A stretch of 20,572 nucleotides of DNA from CAZLMW01 sp964560875 (lineage in GTDB: Bacteria > Myxococcota_A > UBA9042): positions 1 through 20,572 of the forward strand of contig CAZLMW010000134.1 of the NCBI GenBank assembly GCA_964560875.1, given 5' to 3'. The notes below the pieces were generated by a model, which did not search any database, was not told the origin of the DNA, and was given only the letters and a program-made list of their open reading frames with translations. How positions within the stretch are numbered: position 1 is the first letter of the stretch; every line of letters begins with the position of its first letter. The position numbers and the translations under genes are program-made. Shown here in pieces: positions 7,301-13,822 of this stretch.

Positions 7301-10041
7301 ACCTGGTCGGCGACAAGCGTTTTGGCGGCGACCTGCGGCAGTGGAAGGCGATGCCGACCGGGGGCTTTGTGGCCGCCGGTGTCAACGCGGGCAAGCCCTA
7401 CATCGTGCGTACCGACGCATTCGGCAACGCGCCCTGCGACAAGGTTGGCAAGTGCGCCGGCAAGAAGTTCAGCGACTGCGACGACAAGAACCCGTGCACC
7501 GTGGACACCTGCGTCGCCGACAAGGGGTGCACCAACGTCGAGTTGGACGACGGCGTGGTCTGCGGAGCGGACGACAACGCTTGCACGGAGGACGCCAAGT
7601 GCGTCTCATCCAAGTGTCAGGCCCCAGCTTTGGTCAAGGACGGCTCGGCGTGCGAGGACGGCAACCCGTGCACGCTGGCGGGCGCCTGCAAGACCGGCAA
7701 GTGCACGCCCGGCGCAGCCAAAGCCGAGTTCACCGTCTGCGACGACGGCAGCCAATGCATCAAGAACGGGCGCTGTGACGCCAGCGCGGTGTGCTACGGC
7801 GTAGCGGTTTGCAACGACAACAAGCCGTGCACGCTCGACAAATGCAAGGCTGGGGCTTGTACCTACGTGCCGATCGTGGCTGGCGGCGCGTGCGATGACG
7901 GCGACATCTGTACCGAGACGTCGACCTGCGACAAGGACGGCAAGTGCTCGGGCAAGGACGAGTGCACGTGGAAAACGCTCTACAACGAGCCCTTCGACTG
8001 TGGTTCCGCGCCGTTCAATCTCTACGGCGCCAAGAACGGCGTCGGTTGGGCGGTCGACGGGACGCCGAGCACGCCGGGCTACAAGTCCAAGGATTGTTCG
8101 TTCAACACCAACAACGGCACCACGTACGGCACCGAGTCCTTCAAGCTCGATGCCCGCCACAAGACCGAGTGGAAGCTGCCCCAGCGCGGCCGAATCGTCG
8201 CGCGCTACTGGAGCTACTACGGGACAAAGGACGCCGCCGAAGCCCAGCAGGACCGGCGCACGGTCAACCCGTACATCAACGGCAGCGGCAAGTGGCTGAT
8301 CTTGCTGACCGACGCCCTCGACCTCAACAAGTGGTACGAGCGTGAGATCGACCTGACCCATTTGCCCAACCGCCGCGTGCGTATGCGCTTTGTGCACCAG
8401 TCCGACGGCGACGCAAACACCGGCGCGGGGTGGTTTGTCGACGACTATAAAATCCTGCAGGGCACGCCGAAAAAAGGCTTCCCATGTCGCTTTTCCAGCG
8501 AGTGCAACGACGGTTTGCGCTGCACCGCCGATGAATGCGTCGACCGTGTCTGCAAATGGACGAATATCCCCGAAGGCGGCGCGTGCGACGACGGCGATGT
8601 CTGCACCGAAAAAGACGTCTGCGACAAAGCCGGCGTCTGCAAGGGCCCGGTGGCCAAGACCTGTAACGACGGCGATCCGTGCACCGTGGACAAATGCGCG
8701 GCCAACCGCAGCGGCTGCTACGCCGAACCTGGCAACCACGGCACGACTTGTGACGACAAGGACGCGTGCACAACGTCGGACAAGTGCACCGGCGGCGTCT
8801 GTCGCGGCACGAGCAAGTGTAACGACGGCAACCCGTGTACCTGGGAGTCGTGCAACAGCAATGGCACCTGCAAGAAGACCAACGTGACCCGCTGGACACC
8901 CTGCGGTGGTGGTCGCCAGTGCAACGGCAGCGGCGCTTGCCTGGCGCAAAACGGCGGTTGGGGCCTCGAAGCGTCAAGCTATTACCGTTCGGTCTGCGCG
9001 GTGCGCGCCAACGGTGAGCTCTGGTGCTGGGGTTACAACTCGCACGGCGAGTTTGGCAACGGCACCCAGACCGCCTCACTTGTCCCGGTCAAGGCGACGG
9101 TGCCGGGCAAGGTGCTCGACTTCGACATGGGCGGCAGCGGCGGCTCCTTGAGCTGTGCGGTCATCGAGGTGGCGTCGGTTCGGGACACGTACTGCTGGGG
9201 CGGCTCGAGCTCCTACTCGGTCGGTGTCGCCACCAAGTCATCGGGCATCTACACCACGCCCAACAAGGTCGGCGGCACGACCGGCGCGGTCCAGGTCGCA
9301 GTCGGCGGACGGCACGCTTGCACGCTGTTCGAGGATGGCGGGGTGGGATGCCACGGCTCCGGTTACAGCGGAACGACCAACGGCAGCCGCGCGCCGGACA
9401 CGCCAACGCCCAACCTCGTCCCCGGCATCAAGACCGCGGTCCAGATCGCGACGACCGGGTACGCAACGTGCGCACTGCTTGCCGACCGAACGGTGAGCTG
9501 CTGGGGCACGTCGGGCAACGGGGAGTTGGGACGTGGTTTCCGCAGCAACTCGGCTCAAAAACCGGGGCTGGTCACCGGCTTGAAGGACGTCGTGCGCGTC
9601 TCCGGCGGTCAGCGGCACTTCTGCGCGGCCACGACCAAGCGGGAGGTGTGGTGTTGGGGCGATAACCAGTACGGAAAGCTCGGCGATGGCACCACCACAC
9701 GGCGCGAAAGCCCGGTTCGTGCGGCTACCAACATGGACGAGCGGGCCGTTCTCGGCCTCGGGATGCACAACACCTGCGCGATGGCGACCAACGACTATCT
9801 CAAGTGCTGGGGGCGCGGCAACGAGGGCCAGATCGGCAACCGCAAGAACTCCTCGATCAGCAAGATCGGGCCGCAGACCTACGGCGGTCACGGTATCCGC
9901 GCGATCGGCAAGTTCTACTACACGCCATGCTCGGTGCAGAACACGGGCAAGGTCTTCTGCTGGGGCGAAGGCTCCTTGGGCCAGATAGGCAACAACGCCA
10001 AGGTCGACCGGAACCAGCCCACGCAGGTCAACGGCACGTAG
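1351..10041 (+). CDS. Giant modular Cys-rich lipoprotein with propellers and RCC1 repeats
   Basis: About 2,896 residues, counting 34 unknown residues for each of two gaps. From ATG 1351 a lipoprotein signal ends at LLHGC (Cys32); ATG 1303 is possible but gives an overlong leader. Then come an Asp/Thr/Lys-rich tether (to about 114), CDDGNxCT-type cysteine repeats (about 115-1168), a propeller-like region with repeated GG-W/L-V-G motifs (about 1170-1508), more cysteine repeats (to about 1625), a second propeller-like region (to about 2027), cysteine repeats (to about 2207), a MAM/jelly-roll-like domain (about 2208-2371), cysteine repeats (to about 2532) and seven RCC1-type repeats (about 2534-2896). 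The tether and lipid anchor suggest display on the outer membrane or cell surface. Disulfide-rich rods with binding modules suggest adhesion or prey/matrix contact; that role is inferred. No protease or glycosidase active site was recognised. Confidence 0.85.
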   Translation: MLNLRSTYPAALRGRATVLFRLAATVALLHGCTNAADDSDDSEADTALADTGVTDVSGNVSDTASSADTAAKDAGSTKDTSEPKDTAKDTGTTKDAGAKDSGPKDTGPEDTGPTLCKSNSDCPEAPTSCQKSVCNKDGSCSFETLADGDKCVGTSLCIIGGTCSKGVCKGAIKDCDDGNICTKDDCVLATGKCGHVPDQKLDNVVCTDADKCALAAQCFKGACITKTKKKCDDGNPCSFDGCDPKTGECIVLAGAATDTCDDGNPCTEGDKCDKSGNCLAGKPVCSCKTHKDCKDKDDGDQCNGSIYCDLKTKNCVLDIAKIVKCSPSTDPCFLRSCDPKDGFCKSKPAKSLTPCDDGNPCTAGDICDGAGKCKSGTVVCACVKTADCAAQNDGDPCNGTLYCDKTSKPFKCAVAPSTIVKCPNFSDTQCTKLKCSKATGQCQMTEEANGQGCDDGNQCTVDDGCLAGKCKPGTDTCSCKNNADCAKLEDGNACNGTLFCNKSNGQCDLNPATVVSCQTVNDTYCSKNQCQATTGKCQMKDAHEGNKCDDGDDKCTTDETCQKGKCTTKTNSCKCNTNADCAAQEDGDKCNGTLFCNQQTKTCKLNPVTVVTCPTVDDSKCAANLCQPKTGKCALVPRNPFQPCDADGDDKCTKNDYCFGGKCIADKNTCQCQTDKDCAKHSADDKCAEYYCNGQKNQCQPNPATVPFCSPLDDTTCAVNKCDPKTGKCAKTPINENLQCDADGSKCTVGDKCVKGTCAAGVNKCQCTKNADCAKLEDGNXXXXXXXXXXXXXXXXXXXXXXXXXXXXXXXXXXVCDDGNKCTESDVCVKGKCTGKLTKCANASDCVAASCSPLKGCIYLAVSGGCDDNDACTVNDSCLAGKCAADAVVCDDKNTCTTDSCDPQKGCQFVFGKAKCDDGNKCTDSDACNQGTCIGKPIDIAKECDDGNTCTIAKCDKDIGCIQSAKPKIDRGKKYTKLDPPCDDGKWCTTDDRCKGTVCKGNAPRCDPHKTTQYKHNKCVFPVCDGTKKTCTYLPIKTGNPCNDNNKCTTGEVCTGTKSCVGKGINCNDGNSCTNDSCHKFNGCEYSFSNKACTDGSLCTIGTKCASGVCQGGTVRVCDDAEPCTTDSCDAKKGCVFTAGSNDGKACGDASDCQTEGTCKAGRCEGATARPWFRDGLSTEGDCGDIVSGDGGDWLVFGSRKNAAGTREPAWKVLNYAGKVSRAWSVPAKANGFLQKGIRNKAGFVAVGHTYDGAKGGTDGLFVRIAGESTVTTKLLIGGSKNERLHSLAATGDGGHLLVGITSSTGAGLADGLVVRLDKADKVLWNKPYGTVVDDFFLDVAALDDGHFTLVGGVGAYGGWIARLDKDGKLVKQAIDGNSSDRRLYGIVEALKGGSSLVGGKTLKTYDKDLKLIKQTAALGGWVDDISPSLGGGYAIAWASKHTNKDSWSYKATLVDAAGKQHKWIINTVETSSISLGADNGRIDGAAPRARIIAVGADSFVGMRQKGCRLLHPDNFGNVKCSNSGACFTKKRADCLDATKCTVLESCYQGKCISKLAPGLPCKDGGICVTNKGCDPKTGKCTYDKSVDGAKCSTAGGPCAIAGQCKSGKCYDDAMSVWTANPTVFYGCCGEMGRPGKRRDSQKGDFRHVAVGNNLKVWGIGLGFSSAGINSIYGKSFSPTGVAGARYAWVSVAGSCNDKNGARIKTQVIKGKQQYVGCTTERAHLYXXXXXXXXXXXXXXXXXXXXXXXXXXXXXXXXXXTTMTAVRRWGGGHHSQAVVALGTRYTLPIALDRSADHKTVAALCTDPENDDPKKPRGYSVYWLNYGNLNAKATISKNARIRLADKDTPVGVDVRDDGGVLICGHTYTNATKQWSTVAARLTATGAEVWKHSQVHSETTTVFGCAQTPAGDVVAGRKKTTIAGTTVNSIWLQVRNSVGNVAWEAKYKPSSGDTYARDIIPVAGGFAAGGRVNNQQALLRFDGNGNLVGDKRFGGDLRQWKAMPTGGFVAAGVNAGKPYIVRTDAFGNAPCDKVGKCAGKKFSDCDDKNPCTVDTCVADKGCTNVELDDGVVCGADDNACTEDAKCVSSKCQAPALVKDGSACEDGNPCTLAGACKTGKCTPGAAKAEFTVCDDGSQCIKNGRCDASAVCYGVAVCNDNKPCTLDKCKAGACTYVPIVAGGACDDGDICTETSTCDKDGKCSGKDECTWKTLYNEPFDCGSAPFNLYGAKNGVGWAVDGTPSTPGYKSKDCSFNTNNGTTYGTESFKLDARHKTEWKLPQRGRIVARYWSYYGTKDAAEAQQDRRTVNPYINGSGKWLILLTDALDLNKWYEREIDLTHLPNRRVRMRFVHQSDGDANTGAGWFVDDYKILQGTPKKGFPCRFSSECNDGLRCTADECVDRVCKWTNIPEGGACDDGDVCTEKDVCDKAGVCKGPVAKTCNDGDPCTVDKCAANRSGCYAEPGNHGTTCDDKDACTTSDKCTGGVCRGTSKCNDGNPCTWESCNSNGTCKKTNVTRWTPCGGGRQCNGSGACLAQNGGWGLEASSYYRSVCAVRANGELWCWGYNSHGEFGNGTQTASLVPVKATVPGKVLDFDMGGSGGSLSCAVIEVASVRDTYCWGGSSSYSVGVATKSSGIYTTPNKVGGTTGAVQVAVGGRHACTLFEDGGVGCHGSGYSGTTNGSRAPDTPTPNLVPGIKTAVQIATTGYATCALLADRTVSCWGTSGNGELGRGFRSNSAQKPGLVTGLKDVVRVSGGQRHFCAATTKREVWCWGDNQYGKLGDGTTTRRESPVRAATNMDERAVLGLGMHNTCAMATNDYLKCWGRGNEGQIGNRKNSSISKIGPQTYGGHGIRAIGKFYYTPCSVQNTGKVFCWGEGSLGQIGNNAKVDRNQPTQVNGT
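2203..3692 (+). repeat. Coding super-repeat of 95-97 residues, five full copies
   Basis: Within the giant lipoprotein, units start at 2203, 2488, 2779, 3067, 3358 and 3643, each with C-x-C followed by a DC. The spacing is 285, 291, 288, 291 and 285 nt, so 95-97 residues. Each unit runs CxC, DGDxCNGTLFC or a variant, a segment near TVVxC, TGKC, CDDGxxCT, then GKC. The sixth copy is cut by the N gap. A 33-bp stretch at 2794-2826 is identical to 3658-3690, showing recent duplication or gene conversion. Confidence 0.85.
3693..3792. other. Assembly gap (100 N)
   Basis: Exactly 100 N, the usual placeholder for an unknown length. It starts inside copy six of the 95-97-residue super-repeat, three nucleotides after a 33-bp stretch that also occurs about 860 bp upstream. 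Repeat collapse is the likely cause, so the true copy number is unknown. The frame is the same on both sides at this nominal length. Confidence 0.97.
6530..6629. other. Assembly gap (100 N)
   Basis: Exactly 100 N inside the second propeller-like region of the giant lipoprotein. The reading frame continues after it, at this nominal length, into sequence of the same protein style. The real length is unknown. Confidence 0.97.
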
Positions 10042-10190
10042 CTCACCGGCGAGCGCTGACAGCCCAGCGGGCAAACGAAATCACCGGTTGCACTCAGCCG
10101 GCGGGACCGTCACAGTCCGCGCCCTTCGCGACGCTGTTCACGCCAGCGCCCACCGCAGCCACTTCCCCAGCCCGCTTCGCCGAGCCCGCC

Positions 10191-13100
10191 ATGACGCCTC
10201 GTCCCCAGCGCAGCTTTGACTTCGAAGGCCTGCTGCTCTCGCTCGAACACGGCAATCCCAAGACGGTCCTGGCCGCCGCCGAGGGCGCAGTCGTGCCTTT
10301 TGTGCTCGCCAACATCCGCCACCGCCTCGATCGACCGCTGCTCGTCGTGGTCCCGACGGTTGAACGTGCGCGCGCGGTGGTCGACGCGATGGGCGCGTTC
10401 GAAGGGGAGCAGTGGCCGGCGCTTGAACCGGTCCTGCCGTACTCACCCGACGACGTCTCGCCCTACCACGAGATCGTGCCGATTCGCGCCCTCGCCTCCG
10501 AGCGCGTCGCCGCCGCCTATCGCATCCAGATGGACCTTGGCATCGCCGCCATCGTGCTGCCGGCCGAAGCGCTGCTGATCAACACCCTCGACGCCGAAAC
10601 GCTCGACTCGTCCGCCGCGATGGCCAGCGCGGGCGCCAATGTCGACCGGCTCGAGCTCGCCGAACAGCTGGTCGCCGGCGGCTACGATCGCGTCCCGGTC
10701 GTCGAAGATCCCGGCACCTTCTGCATCCGTGGCGGCGTCGTCGACATCTGGAGCCCGCTTTACGACCGGCCCGTGCGCCTTGACTTCTTCGGCGACGACG
10801 TCGAGTCCATTCGCTTCTTCGACCCGGACAACCAACACGGCGGCGCGCTGGTCCCCGACGCCATCTTCCCGCCGGCGCGCGAGCTGCTGCTCGACCCGGA
10901 GCGCATCAACGTCATCGTCGACCGCATCACCGACATCGCCGACGAACAGGGCCTGCCGACCGCCGACCTGCGCGCGATCACCGACGAGCTGAAGTCCGGC
11001 CACCTGATGCCCGGTCTCGAGGCGCTGCTGCCCGCCGTGCCACCCGCCATCGCCCCGCTGCTCGAGACAGCCAGGGGCGCCGACCCGATCGTCATCATCG
11101 AGGGCCCCGACGCGTGCGAGGCGCGGCTCGAAGAAGCCTACAAGCGGTTGACGCGCCAGTACCGGGAAGCGCGCGCGTCCGGTCGTCTCGTCTTCTCGCC
11201 GGCCAAGCTGTTCACGTCGCCCGCCAAGGTCCGCAAGCTGCTCGACAGCTACACGCGCCTGCTCATCCGGCCGGTCGCGCTCGGCGAAGAGAACGCGCTG
11301 CCCACATTCGTGGTCGACGTGCAGGCCAACACCCAGGTCACCGAGGCGATCCGCAAATCACGCGGCGCCGATGAAGGCCTGCGCCCGCTCGCCGCCCGCA
11401 TCCGAGAAGCCCGGCGCCTCGGCCATCTCGTCGCCATTACCTCGCGCTCGGACGGTGGCCGCCAGCGCCTGCATCACATCCTGCGTCACTACGGCATCGC
11501 CGCCCGTATCTACGACGAACCCCTGCGCCCCGCCGACATCGGCAAGCTGCGACTCGACAAGGACACCGCCGCGTTGCTGATCCTCGGCGGAACGGGGCGC
11601 GGTTTCTGCCTCGAAGCCCTCAACCTGCTCGTCATCGACGAAGAGGAGATCTTCGGCGCCCGGGTCCGCAAGCCCAAACAACGCCGCGACCGCAAGGCCG
11701 GCCAGCTCATCGCCAACATCGCCGAGCTCAACGAAGGCGATTATGTGGTGCATGTCGATCACGGCGTCGGCCGCTACGTGCGCATGGTTCGCATGGAGGT
11801 CGGCGGCACCGAACAGGACTTCCTGCTGCTGCTCTACCGCGGCGAAGAGAAGGTGTACGTCCCGGCGACCAACCTCGATCGCGTGCAGAAGTTCGTCGGC
11901 GGCGGCTCGGGCTCCCCGCACCTGGACAAGCTGGGCAACGAGCGCTGGTCACGCGTCAAGAAGAAGACGCGCAGGGCTGTCGAGAAGATCGCGCAGGAGC
12001 TGGTCAAACTCTACGCCGAGCGCCAGGCCCGCGAAGGCCACTCGTTTTCGCCGCCCGACGAGCTGTACCGCGAGTGGGAAGCGACGTTCCCGCACGAAGA
12101 AACCGCCGACCAACAGCGCGCGATCGACGAAGTGCTCGCCGACATGCAGAGGCCGCGACCCGCCTGGCGCCTCGTTTGCGGCGATGTGGGCTACGGCAAG
12201 ACCGAGGTCGCCATCCGCGCGGCCGTCAAAGCGTGCCTCGACAACAAGCAGGTCGCCGTCCTGGTGCCGACAACCGTGCTCGCCGAGCAGCACCGCTTGA
12301 CGTTCAAAGAGCGCTGCCGGGGCCTGCCGGTCACAATCGACTCTCTGTCGCGTTTCCGCACCAGCGCCGAGCAGCGCGAAGTCATCGACAAGCTCGGCAA
12401 AGGACACGTCGACATCGTGGTCGGCACCCACCGATTGCTCAGCAAAGACGTGCGATTTCGCGACCTCGGCCTGCTCATCGTCGACGAGGAGCACCGCTTT
12501 GGCGTCAAGCAGAAAGAGGCCATCGCCAAGTGGCGCTCGACCCTCGATTGCATCGTGCTCACCGCGACACCGATCCCGCGAACGCTGCAGATGGCCACGC
12601 TCGGTCTGCGCGACCTTTCCCTCATCGCGACGCCGCCCGAAAACCGCAAGGCCGTGCGCACCATCGTCTGCCGCGGTTCCGATGAGCTGATCAAGGACGC
12701 CATCGACCGCGAGCTCGCCCGCGGCGGCCAGGTCTTCTACATCCGCAATCGGGTCGGTGACCTGCCGCGCATCGCCGAGGAGATAAAGCTGCTCTGCCCC
12801 GACGCGCGCCCCGTTATGGCGCACGGGCAGATGTCCGAGACCGACCTCGAAGACGCGATGCTCGGCTTCATGCGCGGCGACTTCAACGTGCTCGTCGCCA
12901 CCACGATCGTCGAATCCGGGCTCGACATCCCCAACGCCAACACGATGTTCGTCGAGCGGGCGGACACCTTCGGCCTCGCCCAGCTCTACCAGCTCCGCGG
13001 TCGCGTCGGGCGCGCCAGTCAACGCGCGTACTGCTACCTGATGATCCCGCCGCGCCAGCAGATGACCGCCGACGGTGCCAAACGCGTTGCCGTGCTGGAG

Positions 13101-13754
13101 CGCTTCTCCGAGCTGGGCAGCGGCGTGCACATCGCAAGCCACGACCTCGAGATCCGCGGCGCCGGCAACATCCTCGGCGAAGCGCAGACCGGTCACATCG
13201 CCGAAGTCGGCTACGACCTCTACATCCGCATGCTCGAAGAAGCCGTGATGAAGCTGCGCGACGACCACCTCGGCGCCCCCGTGGACCCGGAGATCAAGGT
13301 CGCCGTCACCGCCTACCTGCCCGACACATGGATCCCCGACGCCAGCCAGCGGCTGATGGCCTACAAGCGGCTCGCCTCGGTGCGAACGGAAGACGAACTG
13401 CGCGCGCTCGTCGACCATCTCGTCGATCGATTCGGCCGCATGCCCGAAGAAGCCCACGCGCTCGTCGACACCATCGAGATCCGCGTACTCGCCATCGCGA
13501 TCGGCATGGAAAAGGTCGAACAAGGCCCCGCCGCCATCGCCATGACCCTGCACGAACGCGGCAAGCTGCAAGCCGAACGGTTGCTGGAGCTGGTCAATCG
13601 GCCAGGAACGCTCTACCGCCTCACGCCGTCGATGATGCTGCTGCGCCCGATGCGGGGTCACGAACGCGACGATGCCCTGCAGACCACCAAGGAAGTGCTG
13701 CGCGAGCTGCTCGACTACGCCACCGAGCCCGAGCCCGTCGTCATCGATATCTGA
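10191..13754 (+). CDS. mfd: Transcription-repair coupling factor Mfd
   Basis: Mfd removes RNA polymerase stalled at DNA lesions and recruits UvrA in the cytoplasm. The 1,187-residue length is usual for the family. The N-terminal third matches the UvrB-like module (SPYHEIVPIRAL, IRGGVVDIW). The RNA-polymerase-interacting domain begins near Gly516 (GDYVVHVDHGVGRYV). The RecG-like motor has Walker A GDVGYGKTE (Lys670), DEEH (Asp765-His768), TATPIPRTLQM (from Thr791), ESGLDIPNAN (from Glu908) and QLRGRVGR (Arg936-Arg941). The conserved DLEIRGAGNILGEAQTGH segment and C-terminal domain follow. ATG 10191 begins the part that looks like Mfd; the frame is open upstream, but that stretch overlaps the previous gene and has no family similarity. 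No strong ribosome site is visible. The 149-nt gap before it contains only a weak 5-bp hairpin (10054-10069), without a T-tract. Confidence 0.97.
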   Translation: MTPRPQRSFDFEGLLLSLEHGNPKTVLAAAEGAVVPFVLANIRHRLDRPLLVVVPTVERARAVVDAMGAFEGEQWPALEPVLPYSPDDVSPYHEIVPIRALASERVAAAYRIQMDLGIAAIVLPAEALLINTLDAETLDSSAAMASAGANVDRLELAEQLVAGGYDRVPVVEDPGTFCIRGGVVDIWSPLYDRPVRLDFFGDDVESIRFFDPDNQHGGALVPDAIFPPARELLLDPERINVIVDRITDIADEQGLPTADLRAITDELKSGHLMPGLEALLPAVPPAIAPLLETARGADPIVIIEGPDACEARLEEAYKRLTRQYREARASGRLVFSPAKLFTSPAKVRKLLDSYTRLLIRPVALGEENALPTFVVDVQANTQVTEAIRKSRGADEGLRPLAARIREARRLGHLVAITSRSDGGRQRLHHILRHYGIAARIYDEPLRPADIGKLRLDKDTAALLILGGTGRGFCLEALNLLVIDEEEIFGARVRKPKQRRDRKAGQLIANIAELNEGDYVVHVDHGVGRYVRMVRMEVGGTEQDFLLLLYRGEEKVYVPATNLDRVQKFVGGGSGSPHLDKLGNERWSRVKKKTRRAVEKIAQELVKLYAERQAREGHSFSPPDELYREWEATFPHEETADQQRAIDEVLADMQRPRPAWRLVCGDVGYGKTEVAIRAAVKACLDNKQVAVLVPTTVLAEQHRLTFKERCRGLPVTIDSLSRFRTSAEQREVIDKLGKGHVDIVVGTHRLLSKDVRFRDLGLLIVDEEHRFGVKQKEAIAKWRSTLDCIVLTATPIPRTLQMATLGLRDLSLIATPPENRKAVRTIVCRGSDELIKDAIDRELARGGQVFYIRNRVGDLPRIAEEIKLLCPDARPVMAHGQMSETDLEDAMLGFMRGDFNVLVATTIVESGLDIPNANTMFVERADTFGLAQLYQLRGRVGRASQRAYCYLMIPPRQQMTADGAKRVAVLERFSELGSGVHIASHDLEIRGAGNILGEAQTGHIAEVGYDLYIRMLEEAVMKLRDDHLGAPVDPEIKVAVTAYLPDTWIPDASQRLMAYKRLASVRTEDELRALVDHLVDRFGRMPEEAHALVDTIEIRVLAIAIGMEKVEQGPAAIAMTLHERGKLQAERLLELVNRPGTLYRLTPSMMLLRPMRGHERDDALQTTKEVLRELLDYATEPEPVVIDI

Positions 13755-13822
13755 ACCGAATCACTACTTCGCAGAATCGTTGCTTCGCAGAATCACTACT
13801 TCGCAGACGCATTACTTCGAAG
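13751..13822. repeat. 16-bp tandem repeat between convergent genes
   Basis: About four units of consensus CTTCGCAGAATCACTA. The clear copies start at 13767, 13783 and 13799; degenerate edges are at 13751 (ctgaaccgaatcacta) and 13815 (cttcgaag). The block begins at the mfd stop codon and runs over the stop codon of the minus-strand lipoprotein gene (13812-13814). The same CTTCGCAGAA core occurs in reverse near position 9-20. No obvious terminator structure is formed. Confidence 0.8.

Noticed and set aside
10054..10069. Intrinsic terminator after the giant lipoprotein gene
   Set aside because: Only a 5-bp stem (CGCTG/CAGCG) with no T-tract, which is too weak to call.
9804..10190. N-terminal extension of Mfd in the open upstream frame
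   Set aside because: It overlaps the end of the giant lipoprotein gene and is low-complexity Arg/Gln/Ala-rich sequence without Mfd similarity.
11949..13661. 570-residue minus-strand open frame under mfd
   Set aside because: It is antisense to strongly conserved Mfd helicase motifs, with no domain of its own and biased His/Asp/Val composition.
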